From assembly GCA_016200265.1 (NCBI GenBank), contig JACQFE010000043.1:1-64000 (forward strand): 64,000 bases of DNA. The letters run 5' to 3'. This DNA is from Planctomycetota bacterium. GTDB lineage: Bacteria > Planctomycetota > Phycisphaerae > UBA1845. Below are positions 7,343-17,452 of this stretch, one piece after another. A program made the translations under genes and the position numbers. Every line of letters starts with the position of its first letter. Positions within the stretch are counted from its first letter, which is position 1. The notes below the pieces were generated by a model, which searched no databases, had not been told where the DNA came from, and worked only from the letters and a program-made list of their open reading frames with translations.

Positions 7343-8031
7343 GGTTTCTTTTTCGCTTCCACAGGTCGTGTCGGAGCGTCCTTGGGCTTCGATTTTCCAG
7401 AATCAGCGCCCGGCTTGGCCGCGTCCGGCGCGGGTGCGGCAGTCGGCGGCGCGGCGGCACTGCCGGCCTTGTATTTCGCGTTCAGCCGATTGATGACTTC
7501 ATCCGTGATATCCGTCTTGTCGTTCCAATAAAGCACTTTCTGCAAAAGAATGTGTTGACGAACCTGACCCGGTGAATCCGGTGTTTCAGCCGGAAGCTGG
7601 TCGCTCGCCAGGACTACGTCGAAACCTTTTTCCTCGGCAACCTCCTTGGTGACCGCGCGAATGTCATCAAAAATGGACCTTAGCGACATCGCCAAACCTT
7701 GCTCAATTTTCTGCCCTTCAGAGTCCGTGAACCACTGCAGTTCCGCGTCCATCACGGCGATTTCTTTTTTCCGTTGACGATATTCCTCCGTGCCCGGCTT
7801 GAGTTCTTCCTGAAGAGATTTGTTGGCGCCTTCCGCTTTCTGCTTCATCGCGTCGCGCTCCTGCCCGACCTTTCGGCGGTTCACATCGAATTGGCTCTCC
7901 AGGTCCGCGGTCTTGAGATATTTTTCAGACGCTTTGGCCACGTTCACAACAGCAACATTTGTCGCAGCATGTGCCGCACCGCCCACACAAGCCACAGCAA
8001 ACATCGCAATCGCCCACCACGTACGCATCAT
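7339..8031 (-). CDS. skp: OmpH/Skp-family periplasmic chaperone
   Basis: About 230 residues. The first part is a signal peptide (MMRTWWAIAMFAVACVGGAAHA). The rest is the long helical OmpH region: NVAVVNVAKASEKY at the start of the mature protein, a coiled coil at about 50-115 and the typical end of the fold near GFDVVLAS. A low-complexity Ala/Pro/Lys tail (about 180-230) follows. The ATG at 8031 is chosen because AAGGAG lies 7 bases upstream; a GTG at 8034 and an ATG at 8028 are possible. Known: Skp keeps outer membrane proteins soluble in the periplasm, and its gene often precedes lpxD. It heads this five-gene operon; no bamA lies upstream, where it is often found. Confidence 0.87.
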   Translation of the reverse strand: MMRTWWAIAMFAVACVGGAAHAATNVAVVNVAKASEKYLKTADLESQFDVNRRKVGQERDAMKQKAEGANKSLQEELKPGTEEYRQRKKEIAVMDAELQWFTDSEGQKIEQGLAMSLRSIFDDIRAVTKEVAEEKGFDVVLASDQLPAETPDSPGQVRQHILLQKVLYWNDKTDITDEVINRLNAKYKAGSAAAPPTAAPAPDAAKPGADSGKSKPKDAPTRPVEAKKKP

Positions 8032-8268
8032 CACATCACTCCTTTGCGTTCTTCGAATCGTCCCTGACAGTCATGCTCGGTTCCAATCGCATGTTCCCAG
8101 TTGCTCAAAACGACCCAAATATAACGCCGAATTGGTTGCCATGCGAATCGGGCGACTGAATCGATGCTTCCGGCAATTTCGCACGAATGCGCGCAGGAAA
8201 TCCAAACGCGATTGGGCCAGGGAATTCCCCCGCTTGCGAAACGCCGCGTTGGACAGTATCAAGCGCGA

Positions 8269-8781
8269 ATGCTCGTTGGTGTGATCTCGGACACTCACGA
8301 TCGCCTTCCAAAGATTGATGCGGCCATGGCGTTATTCGTCGAGCGCCGCGTGGAATCGATGATCCATGCCGGTGACTTCGTAGCCCCATTCGCGGTCAAG
8401 AGGCTCCTCCCCGCGGTCCGTGATCCCGGCTCTCCGAACAGTGTTTCCGCGCCCAATGTCCCCCTTTACGCGACCTATGGTAATAACGACGGCGAGCGGG
8501 CCGGGATCAAGAGTTTGTTGCCCCAAGTCGTCGACGGCCCCCTGCACATTGAACTCGGAGGCCGCAGGATTCTTGTGCATCATTTCGTCAACTGGTGCGA
8601 GCCCGCGGACATCAACCGGGCGGAAATCATCATTACGGGTCATTCTCACGAAGTGGTGAATCGCATTGAGCGTGGTAAGCTGTTCCTAAATCCGGGCGAA
8701 TGTTGTGGATGGGTGACGGGACGAAGTACGGTGGCGATTCTGGACACGGATGGACCTTCTGCGGAAGTGTTTGAAATATGA
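8269..8781 (+). CDS. YfcE/MJ0936-type metallophosphoesterase
   Basis: 170 residues, the normal length of the family. All metal-binding motifs are present: SDTHD near the N-terminus, HAGDFV, YGNNDGE and ITGHSHE. The start at 8269 (MLVGVISDTHD) is chosen because the family begins directly at the first strand; the frame is open upstream but not conserved. Known: these are cytosolic phosphodiesterases or phosphatases with two bound metal ions, mostly of unknown substrate. The gene is divergent from skp; its stop overlaps the next start (8778-8781). Confidence 0.88.
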   Translation: MLVGVISDTHDRLPKIDAAMALFVERRVESMIHAGDFVAPFAVKRLLPAVRDPGSPNSVSAPNVPLYATYGNNDGERAGIKSLLPQVVDGPLHIELGGRRILVHHFVNWCEPADINRAEIIITGHSHEVVNRIERGKLFLNPGECCGWVTGRSTVAILDTDGPSAEVFEI

Positions 8782-9272
8782 TGCGAGACATGTCACTTAC
8801 TGAACGTGTGTTCAAATATTGTGGCACGGGTTTTCAACCCGTGGATGCACCAGCCCAATGCCTGCTCCACATTGGCCGTCTTGGTCTCCTTTCTCTAATG
8901 ATCCTTTTTCTTTTTCCCGCGTGCGTGCGCCGCACGATGACCATCACCACCGAGCCGCCGAACGCCCGCATTTTCTTGAACGATCAGGAGATCGGCCGCA
9001 GCGAGGTGAACACCGATTTTCTATGGTATGGGGATTATGACATTGTCATCCGCAAGGAAGGTTACGAAACACTCAAAACCCATTGGCAGATCGATCCGCC
9101 GTGGTATGAACAAATCCCTCTCGACTTTTTCTCGGAATGCCTTTGGCCCGGACAGATTCACGACCAACACGTGGCCCACTACATCCTTCACGAGTCTCAG
9201 ATTCCGCCGACCGAAGAAGTCGTGAAACGGGCCGAGGAACTTCGCCAGCAAGTGACCGAGCCGGGGCCGTGA
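8778..9272 (+). CDS. PEGA-domain protein, probable lipoprotein
   Basis: 164 residues from the ATG that overlaps the phosphoesterase stop. A hydrophobic stretch (LGLLSLMILFLFPAC) ends in a lipobox-like Cys near residue 50, after which comes a PEGA domain: TEPPNARIFLNDQEIGRS followed by DIVIRKEGYE. Known: PEGA domains are surface-layer or envelope beta-domains. Odd: 40-odd residues come before the hydrophobic stretch, and part of them is encoded by a REP-like hairpin (8825-8843, read CGTGFQPV). The true start may therefore be later; an ATG at 8898 would leave a leader without positive charge. It may be translationally coupled to the gene before it. Confidence 0.65.
   Translation: MMRDMSLTERVFKYCGTGFQPVDAPAQCLLHIGRLGLLSLMILFLFPACVRRTMTITTEPPNARIFLNDQEIGRSEVNTDFLWYGDYDIVIRKEGYETLKTHWQIDPPWYEQIPLDFFSECLWPGQIHDQHVAHYILHESQIPPTEEVVKRAEELRQQVTEPGP
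8825..8843. repeat. REP-like palindrome
   Basis: CACGGGTT (8825-8832) and AACCCGTG (8836-8843) form an 8-bp stem with a 3-base loop, preceded by GTGG. Elements of this form, read as CGTGFQPV, are familiar as dispersed repeats in planctomycete genomes. It lies inside the open frame of the PEGA gene. Confidence 0.65.
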
Positions 9273-9308
9273 CACTCAAAATTTGAGCAATCAAGTGGAA
9301 ACCATTTT

Positions 9309-9377
9309 CATTCTGAGGTCGCCGCAGGCGACCGAAGAATCTCGGAGACGAGATGCTTCACTTGCGCTCAGCATGAC
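9309..9377. repeat. Dispersed repeat, copy A
   Basis: Starts CATTCTGAGGTCGCC and ends CTCAGCATGAC. GGTCGCC (9317-9323) and GGCGACC (9327-9333) form a 7-bp stem. The same unit occurs at 57470-57568, about 48 kb away, with the same order of blocks but an internal insertion. It lies between convergent genes. Confidence 0.75.
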
Positions 9378-9397
9378 TACACCGCATTTAGTTTCGA

Positions 9398-10054
9398 CTA
9401 ACCCCGGAATGTCGCCACTCTCCCGGAAGGCGTTGCGTCCCTCAATTGAATCGAAAACTCCGCGCCGGACCGCTCTTCCTTCACCTTCGCGCCGTTCGGA
9501 ACATCACCTAACGTGAATACATCGGTCGATGCGGGAAACGGTCGTCGCAGCGTGGTCGGGCAACCGATAAGATACCGACCAACGCTTTCCGGATCGCTCG
9601 GGCCTGTGCGCCAGAACAAATCCTCGCCTTTTTCTGTCACCGCGATCAAGCGCACGTCTTTCACGGCCAACCCGCCGCCGGATTGCTGCCGAAGGTCCGC
9701 AACCGCAAAGATGTACCACGTTAGATTTTCGATTTTTCTCGTGCCGACCAAGACCGCCTGGACATCATCCCCTGCGGAGTGTGTTCCGAGGATTCCGATT
9801 GTCCTCTGACCTGGCCGCAAGGAATCCTGCGGCTTCGCGTCGTGAATTTGTCGAAGCACCGCGAGATCCCCCTGCCCTTCACTCACGACATAGCGGGAGA
9901 CGCCGTCTTGCCACGCCCGATAGGGGTCGCTGTGGATCGAGCAACCCGACGTTATGGACGCCACGCATACCGTGAACGCACTGGTTGCCAACTGAATAGC
10001 GATGATCTTCGATGGATTGCGTGTACTCTCTGATCGCTCTTGTAAAGTACCCAT
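9398..10054 (-). CDS. Hypothetical lipoprotein
   Basis: 218 residues from the ATG at 10054, which has a weak GAG-type ribosome binding site and directly follows the ankyrin gene stop; a TTG at 10063 is the alternative. A hydrophobic segment (LATSAFTVCVASITSGC) ends in a lipobox, so it is probably anchored in the membrane. The mature part has no motif I recognise; it seems to be mixed alpha/beta with DVQAVLVGTRKIENLTWYIF near the centre. It is 13 bases downstream of the ankyrin protein gene and likely co-transcribed with it. Confidence 0.7.
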   Translation of the reverse strand: MGTLQERSESTRNPSKIIAIQLATSAFTVCVASITSGCSIHSDPYRAWQDGVSRYVVSEGQGDLAVLRQIHDAKPQDSLRPGQRTIGILGTHSAGDDVQAVLVGTRKIENLTWYIFAVADLRQQSGGGLAVKDVRLIAVTEKGEDLFWRTGPSDPESVGRYLIGCPTTLRRPFPASTDVFTLGDVPNGAKVKEERSGAEFSIQLRDATPSGRVATFRG

Positions 10055-10067
10055 TGTTCTCAATTTC

Positions 10068-11831
10068 TCATCCGTGATTTCCGGCTTTCATTGGAAATGA
10101 CGCCTTGCGAATCAGGCCGGCCTCATCGAGTATTTCAGATGTACTTTGATGATGATGCAATGCGGCCTCGTCCGCGGGCTTGCGACCCAACGCATTGACG
10201 GTCAGAACGTCGCTTCCATGGTCCATCAACAAGACCACGCGAGCCGGGACGCCTATCCGAGCGGCCACGTGCAATGGCGTATTGCCGGAAACATCCGCCG
10301 CATTCGGATCAGCGCCAGCGCGGAGCAATGAATGAATGTTGGAGGTGGCGCCGTATTCCACGGCGTCGTGCAAGGGCGTTCGGCCAAATATGTCGTGAAC
10401 GTTCACCTTGCCACTCAGCGAAACCAGGTGATTAAACGTCTCTCCAAGCGAAGCACGTGCCGCCCAGTGCAATGGCGTGACACCGTAATGATCCGCCTTC
10501 AAGGGATCGGCGTCATGGGTCAAAAGCAGATCGATGATCGCCGGGGCGCCGCGTTGCACGGCGCGGTGCAAAGGAGTTTCACCGTCAATGTCAGCCGCAT
10601 TGGCATTCATGCCTTGCTGCAGGAAATCGCGCACTCTCTCCACGTCGCCGTCGTTTGCCGCGTGCCAGAGCGCCGTTCGATGGAATACATCGTTGGCGTT
10701 TGAGACCGCTGCGGTGGAGGCTGATCGCCGCGCCTCATCGGCCTCCCCGGATGACGCTTCAAAGCAGCAATTCGCCATGCCGACCATTTTTTCAGGATCG
10801 CCGGAGAAGCCGTAGTTTTCACCATAATACGTCGACAGTTGATTGGCGATCGCGATGAAATCCTCGCGACTCCGGCGGCGTCCGCCTCGATCGGAAAACC
10901 AATCGCGAACGGCTTCACATCGACTCTTGATCGATTCACACACCCAGGTCCCCATGCCGATGATGTACTCGTTCGGGTTCAAGACTTCATCCCAATGATC
11001 ACTGACAAACACCGAGATAAAATCCGTGTTCCTCCGCACATGCTGATTGAATCGCCAGTACGGGCCATCATGAATGAGCATCGGCGGACGGTCTTCGCCG
11101 CGAATGCGTATCGTTTCCGTAAGATTGCGGAAAAACTTGAGTCCGCAATAATCCGCCGCGAGATCGCCGTTGGACCATACGCCTGTTGAAAGCATCCCCA
11201 GAAGCGAAGCCTCGGACAATGGACCCGCGCCAGTCCCCAATTCAATTGCGGCCTGCTCGGCTTCGGCGTCCGTCTTTCCGCTGCGAACGGCATCGCGCCA
11301 AGTTGTGTAATAGATGTGGCCCATGTGCAGGAAGTGGACGATCTTGTCGGTTCCAAGATACACGCCGTCGATCATAATCGTTGAGCTGCGGTTCAGACGC
11401 ACGAATTTCGTCGGGTCCAACAGCAGCATGAAATGATGATAGATCCAGAAGAAAGGTTTGTAGGCGACGATCATTCCCGGAAAACGAGCCTGTAGATCAG
11501 CCGCATGAAGTTGTGCTTCGAGTGCTTCTACGTGATAAGCGACGGGCGGAAATTCGTTGATCACGGCGGTGACGATCTCATCCTGCGACATGAGTCTCTC
11601 AGTTTCAGACGTGGGCCGGCCTTCAAGGAGCGATCGCGCGATCCGATCATTGACGCTGTCCAGCGCCCGCTGCATCGCGTCATGGAACTGCTCGGAAAAG
11701 TAAAAACGAAGGTCGGCAAATTCGCGCCCCACAGGCACGGAATATTGATCCGTTTCATGACCCGATGCGCACGGATTGCTCAGCGAGATCGCCGTCAGGA
11801 ACAGGCCAACTCCGTAAATTGCTTTTCTCAT
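10068..11831 (-). CDS. Exported ankyrin-repeat protein
   Basis: 587 residues from the ATG at 11831, chosen for its GGAGAG ribosome binding site and signal peptide (MRKAIYGVGLFLTAISLSNPCASG). Residues about 25-360 are an unrecognised helical region rich in His and Trp, for instance FWIYHHFMLLLD and HFLHMGHIYYTTW. Residues about 410-575 hold five ankyrin repeats with TALWHAANDGD, TPLHRAVQRGA, TPLHWAARA, TPLHDAVEYGA and TPLHVAARIG. Known: ankyrin repeats bind proteins. Inference: a periplasmic or surface protein whose N-terminal part has its own unknown role. It leads a two-gene unit with the lipoprotein at 9398-10054 and is divergent from the MopE-like giant. Confidence 0.82.
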   Translation of the reverse strand: MRKAIYGVGLFLTAISLSNPCASGHETDQYSVPVGREFADLRFYFSEQFHDAMQRALDSVNDRIARSLLEGRPTSETERLMSQDEIVTAVINEFPPVAYHVEALEAQLHAADLQARFPGMIVAYKPFFWIYHHFMLLLDPTKFVRLNRSSTIMIDGVYLGTDKIVHFLHMGHIYYTTWRDAVRSGKTDAEAEQAAIELGTGAGPLSEASLLGMLSTGVWSNGDLAADYCGLKFFRNLTETIRIRGEDRPPMLIHDGPYWRFNQHVRRNTDFISVFVSDHWDEVLNPNEYIIGMGTWVCESIKSRCEAVRDWFSDRGGRRRSREDFIAIANQLSTYYGENYGFSGDPEKMVGMANCCFEASSGEADEARRSASTAAVSNANDVFHRTALWHAANDGDVERVRDFLQQGMNANAADIDGETPLHRAVQRGAPAIIDLLLTHDADPLKADHYGVTPLHWAARASLGETFNHLVSLSGKVNVHDIFGRTPLHDAVEYGATSNIHSLLRAGADPNAADVSGNTPLHVAARIGVPARVVLLMDHGSDVLTVNALGRKPADEAALHHHQSTSEILDEAGLIRKASFPMKAGNHG

Positions 11832-12270
11832 TATGCTTACACTCTCCGCGTGGATTGACGGAGTCGTCTGCTTGGGCGAACCGCGCCGACTCGCCGCGTG
11901 AGTCAACATGCCAACTCCCTCATGGTTCGTCAATTATCGGAAGTTGATCTCGATTCACTAAGGTCGGCATGCAATGGACGTTCCCACAGGGCTCGCTCGA
12001 CAACTGAACAATTGATCGCGTCCGCAGAACTACCCAGAATGACTCTGACCGAGGGCTTTTCTTGGCTTGTAAAACGTGCCCATTCGGGATAAATTGAGCC
12101 TTGGTCCAATCCCATTGTGGGTTCCGGGTGCAATCAAGACGGCAATCGCTGCGCCGTTTCGTCCGAGAGGAGTGGGATTGGGCTACAAAGACTTTCAGAT
12201 TCTCCCCGTTGGGCGGATTCGGCGTCTCTTTTGGGGGTTCAAAAAGTTCTCTTACAACATGGAGGGTCCC
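11832..12270. other. Divergent intergenic region upstream of the MopE-like giant
   Basis: 439 bases without a credible gene. It holds the promoter candidate at 12067-12095 and the GGAGGG ribosome binding site of the giant protein (12261-12266). Nothing else stands out. Confidence 0.5.
12067..12095 (+). promoter_or_regulatory. Candidate sigma70-type promoter for the 1694-residue protein
   Basis: TTGTAA (12067-12072), 17 bases, TAAATT (12090-12095). Each box matches 4 of 6 consensus positions. It lies about 175 bases before the ATG at 12271. The same -35 box and spacing occur before the Cys-rich giant gene at 50486. Confidence 0.35.
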
Positions 12271-15200
12271 ATGCGTTTCAACCTGCGCAATCGGTTCACA
12301 ATCAGCGGGAAAGGTTTGAGGACAAATCAACTACGTGGCATGACCACAGCGCTCACCGCGTTCGTTGCGGCAATGACCGCCGGATCATGGCCGAAATCGC
12401 TGCAAGCCGGTAGCGGCACCTGCGGGGCCGATTCCTGCAATCACGGCGTCTGCCTTTTTGATGGCATTACCAACAATCCCGCGGGGCGGGCCCGACTTTC
12501 GCTATCCAATGATTGCCACCTGCTCATTGACGGTATTACCGACACCGGCGACGACGGTTTCACTGAAACAGGTTTCACAACCGGCAGTCAGTCGGCCATC
12601 ACCGGGTTCGAAAATAACAACTTTGGCGATGCCACTGGCGGCGAGTCGATGGAGTTCAAATTCCTTGGGAAAACAGGTCCGCAAGGACAGAACATCATCG
12701 CGGTCCTGATCGGGCTGCTGGTGCCCGCAGGCGGCGGTAAAGTGAACGTATCGGTGGATTACTCCAATGTCGGGGCACAATTTTACAACCTATTCATCTT
12801 GAAAGACGGCAGTCAGGTCGGCGTTGCCACGCGCGTCCCCGCCGCAAACGCGTCATTCGCTTTGACTGATATCTACAGCGTCGGCTCCACGATCGTCGCG
12901 AACACGGCCGTGTCCTCGTCCTATGGTGTTGATATTCGTTTGGGAAAGGTGGTCCACATCGCCTTGGGTGGCGGCGATTCCGCCGATGGCGACGAAATTC
13001 GCGTCGTGGTGAGCGGAAACACAACGACCGCCCTCGCGTTTCATTCGCAGGTGGAAACCAGAATCGCCAATCTCAGCTCGGTCGGCGTGATTTTTGAATA
13101 CGGCGGGACCGCAGGCACCGGGCAGTGCTTCGATCCAGATCATGACGGATACGGCACACCGGGCGATCCATCATGCCCGCGTGGCCCACAGACCGACTGC
13201 AATCCCGAAAACGGGCACATCAATCCGGGCGCAAGAGAAGTTTGCAACCACGTCGATGACAACTGCAACGGAGCGACCGACGAAGGCTTCGATCTTGACC
13301 ACGACGGCTTCACGAGCTGCAGCGGCGATTGCGATGACAACAACCCGGCGATCAACCCGCGTGCGACCGAAGTTTGCAACGGGATCGACGACAACTGCGA
13401 CGGCAACATCGACGAAGGCTTTGGCCCCACGATTTTCGTTTTCAACCAGGATCGAACAGGATTCGTGGCCGTCCAGGTTCCGCCGGGCTCGCCTTGTTCG
13501 GCCGGAACCGGCGACTGCGCTGCCGTGGGAATCGTCGTATGCGCTGCCGATGGCCTGTCCGCGTCATGCAATGCCGTGCCGAAGGCGCCGGGAGTCGAAG
13601 GCCCTGCGGGCAGCGATTCATGCTATGACGATCGTGATAACGATTGCGATGGATTGGTCGACTTTGACGATCCGAATTGTCAGGGGCCGGAAGTCTGTGA
13701 CGGATATGACAACAATCACAACGGGCTGATCGATGAGACCTGGTTGGACTTCCTGGGTCATCCCTGTTTCGTCGGCATCGGCATTTGCCGAAACCAGGGC
13801 ATCTTTATCTGCAAGGCGGACCGAACCGGTATCGAGTGCAGTGCCAAGCCCTATCCGCCGGGCATCGAAGGACCTCCAGGTTCGCACTCATGTCACGACG
13901 GGCTGGATAACGACTGCGACGGACTGATCGACTGCGCCTCGCCTACCGGCGGCCCCGGCGGTGATCCCGATTGCCACGGTGTCGAAGTATGCGACGGCTT
14001 GGACAATGACTGCAATGGAATCATCGACGACCCGTGGAGGAACGAACTCGGTCAGCCGTGCGCTCGCGGCATCGGCGCATGCCGGCAGACGGGCCAGATT
14101 GTGTGCAAAGGGGACGGCACCGGCACTGAGTGCAATGCCGTGCCGTTGCCTGGTTTCTATGAAGGCCCGGGGGATTGCAGTTGCTCCGACGGTATTGATA
14201 ACGATTGTGATGGATTGGTTGATTTGGCGGACCCCAATTGCAGTTCGGCGCAATTGCTGGCTCGGTGCAGCCTCGACGAATGTCGTCCGAAAGTCGGCAA
14301 CGACTGCTACAGCGGACATCGCATTGCATTCGACTACACAGGCGGACAACCGGGTGCTCGAGTCATTGCGGAGCTGCTCGCCCTCGATGAAAGCGGCAAT
14401 GTGCTGGCCACGTTGCCCGTCCAAAACGGCGATATCGCACGGCTCCAAAGCCGAAAAACCGGAATGGGCTTTGACGCCGAAACCGACATCGTCACGCTCG
14501 ACTTAGCCACGTTCATGGATTGGGACGTTTGCAAAACCGGACCCAACAATCCGACATACCTTTCCAAGTGCGAAATCTTCGACGACGACTGCGATCGGGA
14601 CATCGATCTCAAAGACGCTGCAGCCTATCAAAATCACTTCGGCGAAGTTCGCCGCATCGATGTGGTCGTCGCCCCGATTCCGCTCCTGCGTGTCAAAGTG
14701 GATGATGGTCGAGCAAAATCAGTCGCCTATTGCTCCAACACGCCGTATCTCGATGTGGTGCTGCCCGATCACACCGTCGTCAGCGAGTCCGAAGGCGACA
14801 TCACCAACATCATCGCCGCGATTCCGCTCGTCGATCCGCGCACGCTTTCGCTCAAGATCGATGGATTCAATGTGTTGCCTGCGATGGGCGTGAATCCGGT
14901 GACTGATTTCCCGGGCGGCCCGTTCACGGGTTCATTCCTGCTCTCCACACCTGGATGTCAGGACCGACGGCAGATTGAAGTATGTGACCTGTTCGTCCAT
15001 AGCGCCGGCGTGGACAAGCTCAGCAGCAACACGCTGACGGCCACAATTCGCGGACTCGGAGGCGGCGGCCACATCGTCGTCGTCGATGGCGACAAACGCC
15101 CCGGCTCCTATCCTGATCCCGCCGACGCACGATGCGTTGTGGACGACATCCGAGACAAGGGAATCTCCGAGGAAATCGGTGTCTCGATCCTTCGACCGCA

Positions 15201-17355
15201 CGATGGCGACGTGATCAATCCACCCACCTCGCCGGCAATGACCGCCAGGGCGTGTCACGGTCGCCAGTTCGGCGAATTCAAGGTCAATGGTCTTGCCTAT
15301 CCGAATCCAGTGACGGGTCAGACTCTGGTGCCCGGCGACAACGAGAATTCCGCCGACACGTATGTGATGAATCTGACGACAGTTCTGAAAATGAACGATT
15401 TACGGGCGGAATACGACGGATTGCCGCCGTTACAGGGCCGGCTCGATCCCGGCATGAACCGACTCATCGCCCAGGTCAGTGACCTCGAGCAAAACAGTTC
15501 ATTCGACAATGTCTTCTTCGCGATCGGTCCGCTTGCGTTGCACACGACGACAGTCACCACCGCAACAGTCAACGACGTGACCCAGGAGTTGATGAATGTC
15601 GTCGCGGATGTCGCCTCCGTCCAGATCGACAAGGCGTTCACGCTCGCGATGGACGCCGGTGCGATGAACACTTTCTTCCATCAGCTTTGCCATGAAATCG
15701 GCCCCGACTTGGCCACGGGACTTGAAGATCGCCTCAATGGCTACGTAAGCGACAAGTTCACAATTCCCACACCCTGGCCGCTCTGCGATGTGCACAACGC
15801 CCGAATGAAAGTGACTGCTGTGGATATCGATCCGACGGCCTTCGATTGCAATGTCGTTCCGATGAACGACAAGATTCAGATTACGTTGACCCTTCCCGCA
15901 TTCACCGCGTCCACGCATTTTGGCGGCGGGTGCGAGGTCGACGGACCGTTCGGAATCTGCGTCGTCGAAGTCATCGTGAACACGGACGTGGACTTCCAGG
16001 TGCCCCCGATCACCGTCACCTACGAACTCACGGAAACGCAGATTCTCACCAACCAATTGATGAGCCAGACAAACTTCGCTCTCAGCGGCGATCCTTTCAC
16101 GATCAACGGCACTCTCCACGACCACAGCGAAGTGAATTGCTTCGTGGGCGCGCTGCTGGATATCCTGAATTTCATTCTGCAGGTCGTGACCTTCGGCGCA
16201 TGGGATCCCAATCTAGACAACGTCGAGTTCGAGCTCAAGAGCGACAAGATCAAGGACAAGCTCGGCCAGAAAAATGGCGACATGCGTGAGGTCAAGCAAT
16301 TCAAGTTCGATAACGACGACTTGATTCCGCAATACAATGCGAAGCTCAAGGCCGCGTTGTCTGAAGTTCAAATTACTCCACAGGGTTTCGCGGCATCGAT
16401 CTCCGCGTCGTTCGACGCTACGGTGACCGATCCTGAAGTTGCGCCCATTGCCGGAACGCCGCTGACCCCGGCGCCGTTGCCTGTAGTTCCGATTCCCAAT
16501 TCCGACGAAGTCACCGTCGGAATTTCCGACGACGTGTTCAATCAGCTTTTATCCAGCCTTACGCAGTCCGGCAAGTTCAAGACGCTCTTTGAAGACGTCC
16601 GCGTGCTGGGCGATTTCCTTCCCAGCGCGGCGCAGTGTGCGGCCCTTGGACCGGTCCTCGAACCGCGGTGTGTCGGCTTGATCGGCGGCGATTGCAATCA
16701 GTTCGCCTTGCCGAGCCGCAAGCAGGTTTGCGAGCAGGCCAAGCAGAAGATGCAGGATCGCCTGCTCGCTCCGGGAACGGCCGTCATTCTCCACGCTCAC
16801 GTGGACAATCCGCCGAAGCTGCTCATCATCGACAATCCGGCCACCGCGGACAAGGTCGAAGTTCGCCTGCGCTTCTCGCAGATTTCAGTCGCGCTGCTGG
16901 TGGATCGCGACGGCGACGGCCATTTGAGCGGAAGCCTCGCCAGCCTGCCGCGATGCTTCGGACCGAGCACTTCGACGGTCAACGAATGCGCGTTGTGGGA
17001 AGCGTGCCTGAACGTCAACGTGGACGCACAGCTTTTCCTGCCTCCTGGTGAATTGCTCCTGCGGATGCAGGTGCTCAACGTCTCACACGACTTGAGCACG
17101 GGCATGGTGTGCAGCGGCGGAATCGACGATGCCAACGACGAATCATTGATCGATGAGGCCGCCCAGGGCGCAACGCTCGACAAGCTCAACGAGAAACTTC
17201 GTGAAGGCACTCCTGACTTAAAGACGAAGGGTCTGGACTTCGGCGGCCTGGTCCACATTGAAAACGCAAGGCTGATTTCGATCGAGAACGACGGCAACCC
17301 GGACTTCCAGGATTACATCGCGATAACGGGCAAGTTGGTGGTGACATCACCGTAG
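12271..17355 (+). CDS. Giant secreted protein with MopE-type metal-binding repeats
   Basis: 1694 residues; the ATG at 12271 follows GGAGGG by 4 bases. A long N-terminal region with a hydrophobic export segment ([16 protein letters not shown]) is followed by a beta-sandwich-like domain (about 60-285). Residues about 305-385 are two classic MopE/putative metal-binding repeats ([36 protein letters not shown]). Residues about 405-660 hold further C-D-G-x-D-N-D-C-D-G units alternating with Cys-rich segments. A dockerin-like EF-hand stretch ([20 protein letters not shown]) is near 770. The C-terminal 900 residues are not recognised. Known: the Asp-rich CDGxDNDCDG motif probably binds calcium or another metal. 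The gene is followed by the kelch giant on the same strand, 97 bases on. Confidence 0.85.
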   Translation: MRFNLRNRFTISGKGLRTNQLRGMTTALTAFVAAMTAGSWPKSLQAGSGTCGADSCNHGVCLFDGITNNPAGRARLSLSNDCHLLIDGITDTGDDGFTETGFTTGSQSAITGFENNNFGDATGGESMEFKFLGKTGPQGQNIIAVLIGLLVPAGGGKVNVSVDYSNVGAQFYNLFILKDGSQVGVATRVPAANASFALTDIYSVGSTIVANTAVSSSYGVDIRLGKVVHIALGGGDSADGDEIRVVVSGNTTTALAFHSQVETRIANLSSVGVIFEYGGTAGTGQCFDPDHDGYGTPGDPSCPRGPQTDCNPENGHINPGAREVCNHVDDNCNGATDEGFDLDHDGFTSCSGDCDDNNPAINPRATEVCNGIDDNCDGNIDEGFGPTIFVFNQDRTGFVAVQVPPGSPCSAGTGDCAAVGIVVCAADGLSASCNAVPKAPGVEGPAGSDSCYDDRDNDCDGLVDFDDPNCQGPEVCDGYDNNHNGLIDETWLDFLGHPCFVGIGICRNQGIFICKADRTGIECSAKPYPPGIEGPPGSHSCHDGLDNDCDGLIDCASPTGGPGGDPDCHGVEVCDGLDNDCNGIIDDPWRNELGQPCARGIGACRQTGQIVCKGDGTGTECNAVPLPGFYEGPGDCSCSDGIDNDCDGLVDLADPNCSSAQLLARCSLDECRPKVGNDCYSGHRIAFDYTGGQPGARVIAELLALDESGNVLATLPVQNGDIARLQSRKTGMGFDAETDIVTLDLATFMDWDVCKTGPNNPTYLSKCEIFDDDCDRDIDLKDAAAYQNHFGEVRRIDVVVAPIPLLRVKVDDGRAKSVAYCSNTPYLDVVLPDHTVVSESEGDITNIIAAIPLVDPRTLSLKIDGFNVLPAMGVNPVTDFPGGPFTGSFLLSTPGCQDRRQIEVCDLFVHSAGVDKLSSNTLTATIRGLGGGGHIVVVDGDKRPGSYPDPADARCVVDDIRDKGISEEIGVSILRPHDGDVINPPTSPAMTARACHGRQFGEFKVNGLAYPNPVTGQTLVPGDNENSADTYVMNLTTVLKMNDLRAEYDGLPPLQGRLDPGMNRLIAQVSDLEQNSSFDNVFFAIGPLALHTTTVTTATVNDVTQELMNVVADVASVQIDKAFTLAMDAGAMNTFFHQLCHEIGPDLATGLEDRLNGYVSDKFTIPTPWPLCDVHNARMKVTAVDIDPTAFDCNVVPMNDKIQITLTLPAFTASTHFGGGCEVDGPFGICVVEVIVNTDVDFQVPPITVTYELTETQILTNQLMSQTNFALSGDPFTINGTLHDHSEVNCFVGALLDILNFILQVVTFGAWDPNLDNVEFELKSDKIKDKLGQKNGDMREVKQFKFDNDDLIPQYNAKLKAALSEVQITPQGFAASISASFDATVTDPEVAPIAGTPLTPAPLPVVPIPNSDEVTVGISDDVFNQLLSSLTQSGKFKTLFEDVRVLGDFLPSAAQCAALGPVLEPRCVGLIGGDCNQFALPSRKQVCEQAKQKMQDRLLAPGTAVILHAHVDNPPKLLIIDNPATADKVEVRLRFSQISVALLVDRDGDGHLSGSLASLPRCFGPSTSTVNECALWEACLNVNVDAQLFLPPGELLLRMQVLNVSHDLSTGMVCSGGIDDANDESLIDEAAQGATLDKLNEKLREGTPDLKTKGLDFGGLVHIENARLISIENDGNPDFQDYIAITGKLVVTSP

Positions 17356-17452
17356 CCGCCGGGGCCGTGATTGGTTCATGGTGCTGACGCGGAACGGGGC
17401 GGCCTCGCGTCGCGTCGGTGCGGCAACTTGATCCCGGAAGCAGGAGCTTGCA

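Noticed and set aside
12271..17355. MopE-like protein as a methanobactin-type copper-uptake protein
   Set aside because: Only the short repeats match; the copper-binding role is specific to MopE and cannot be transferred.
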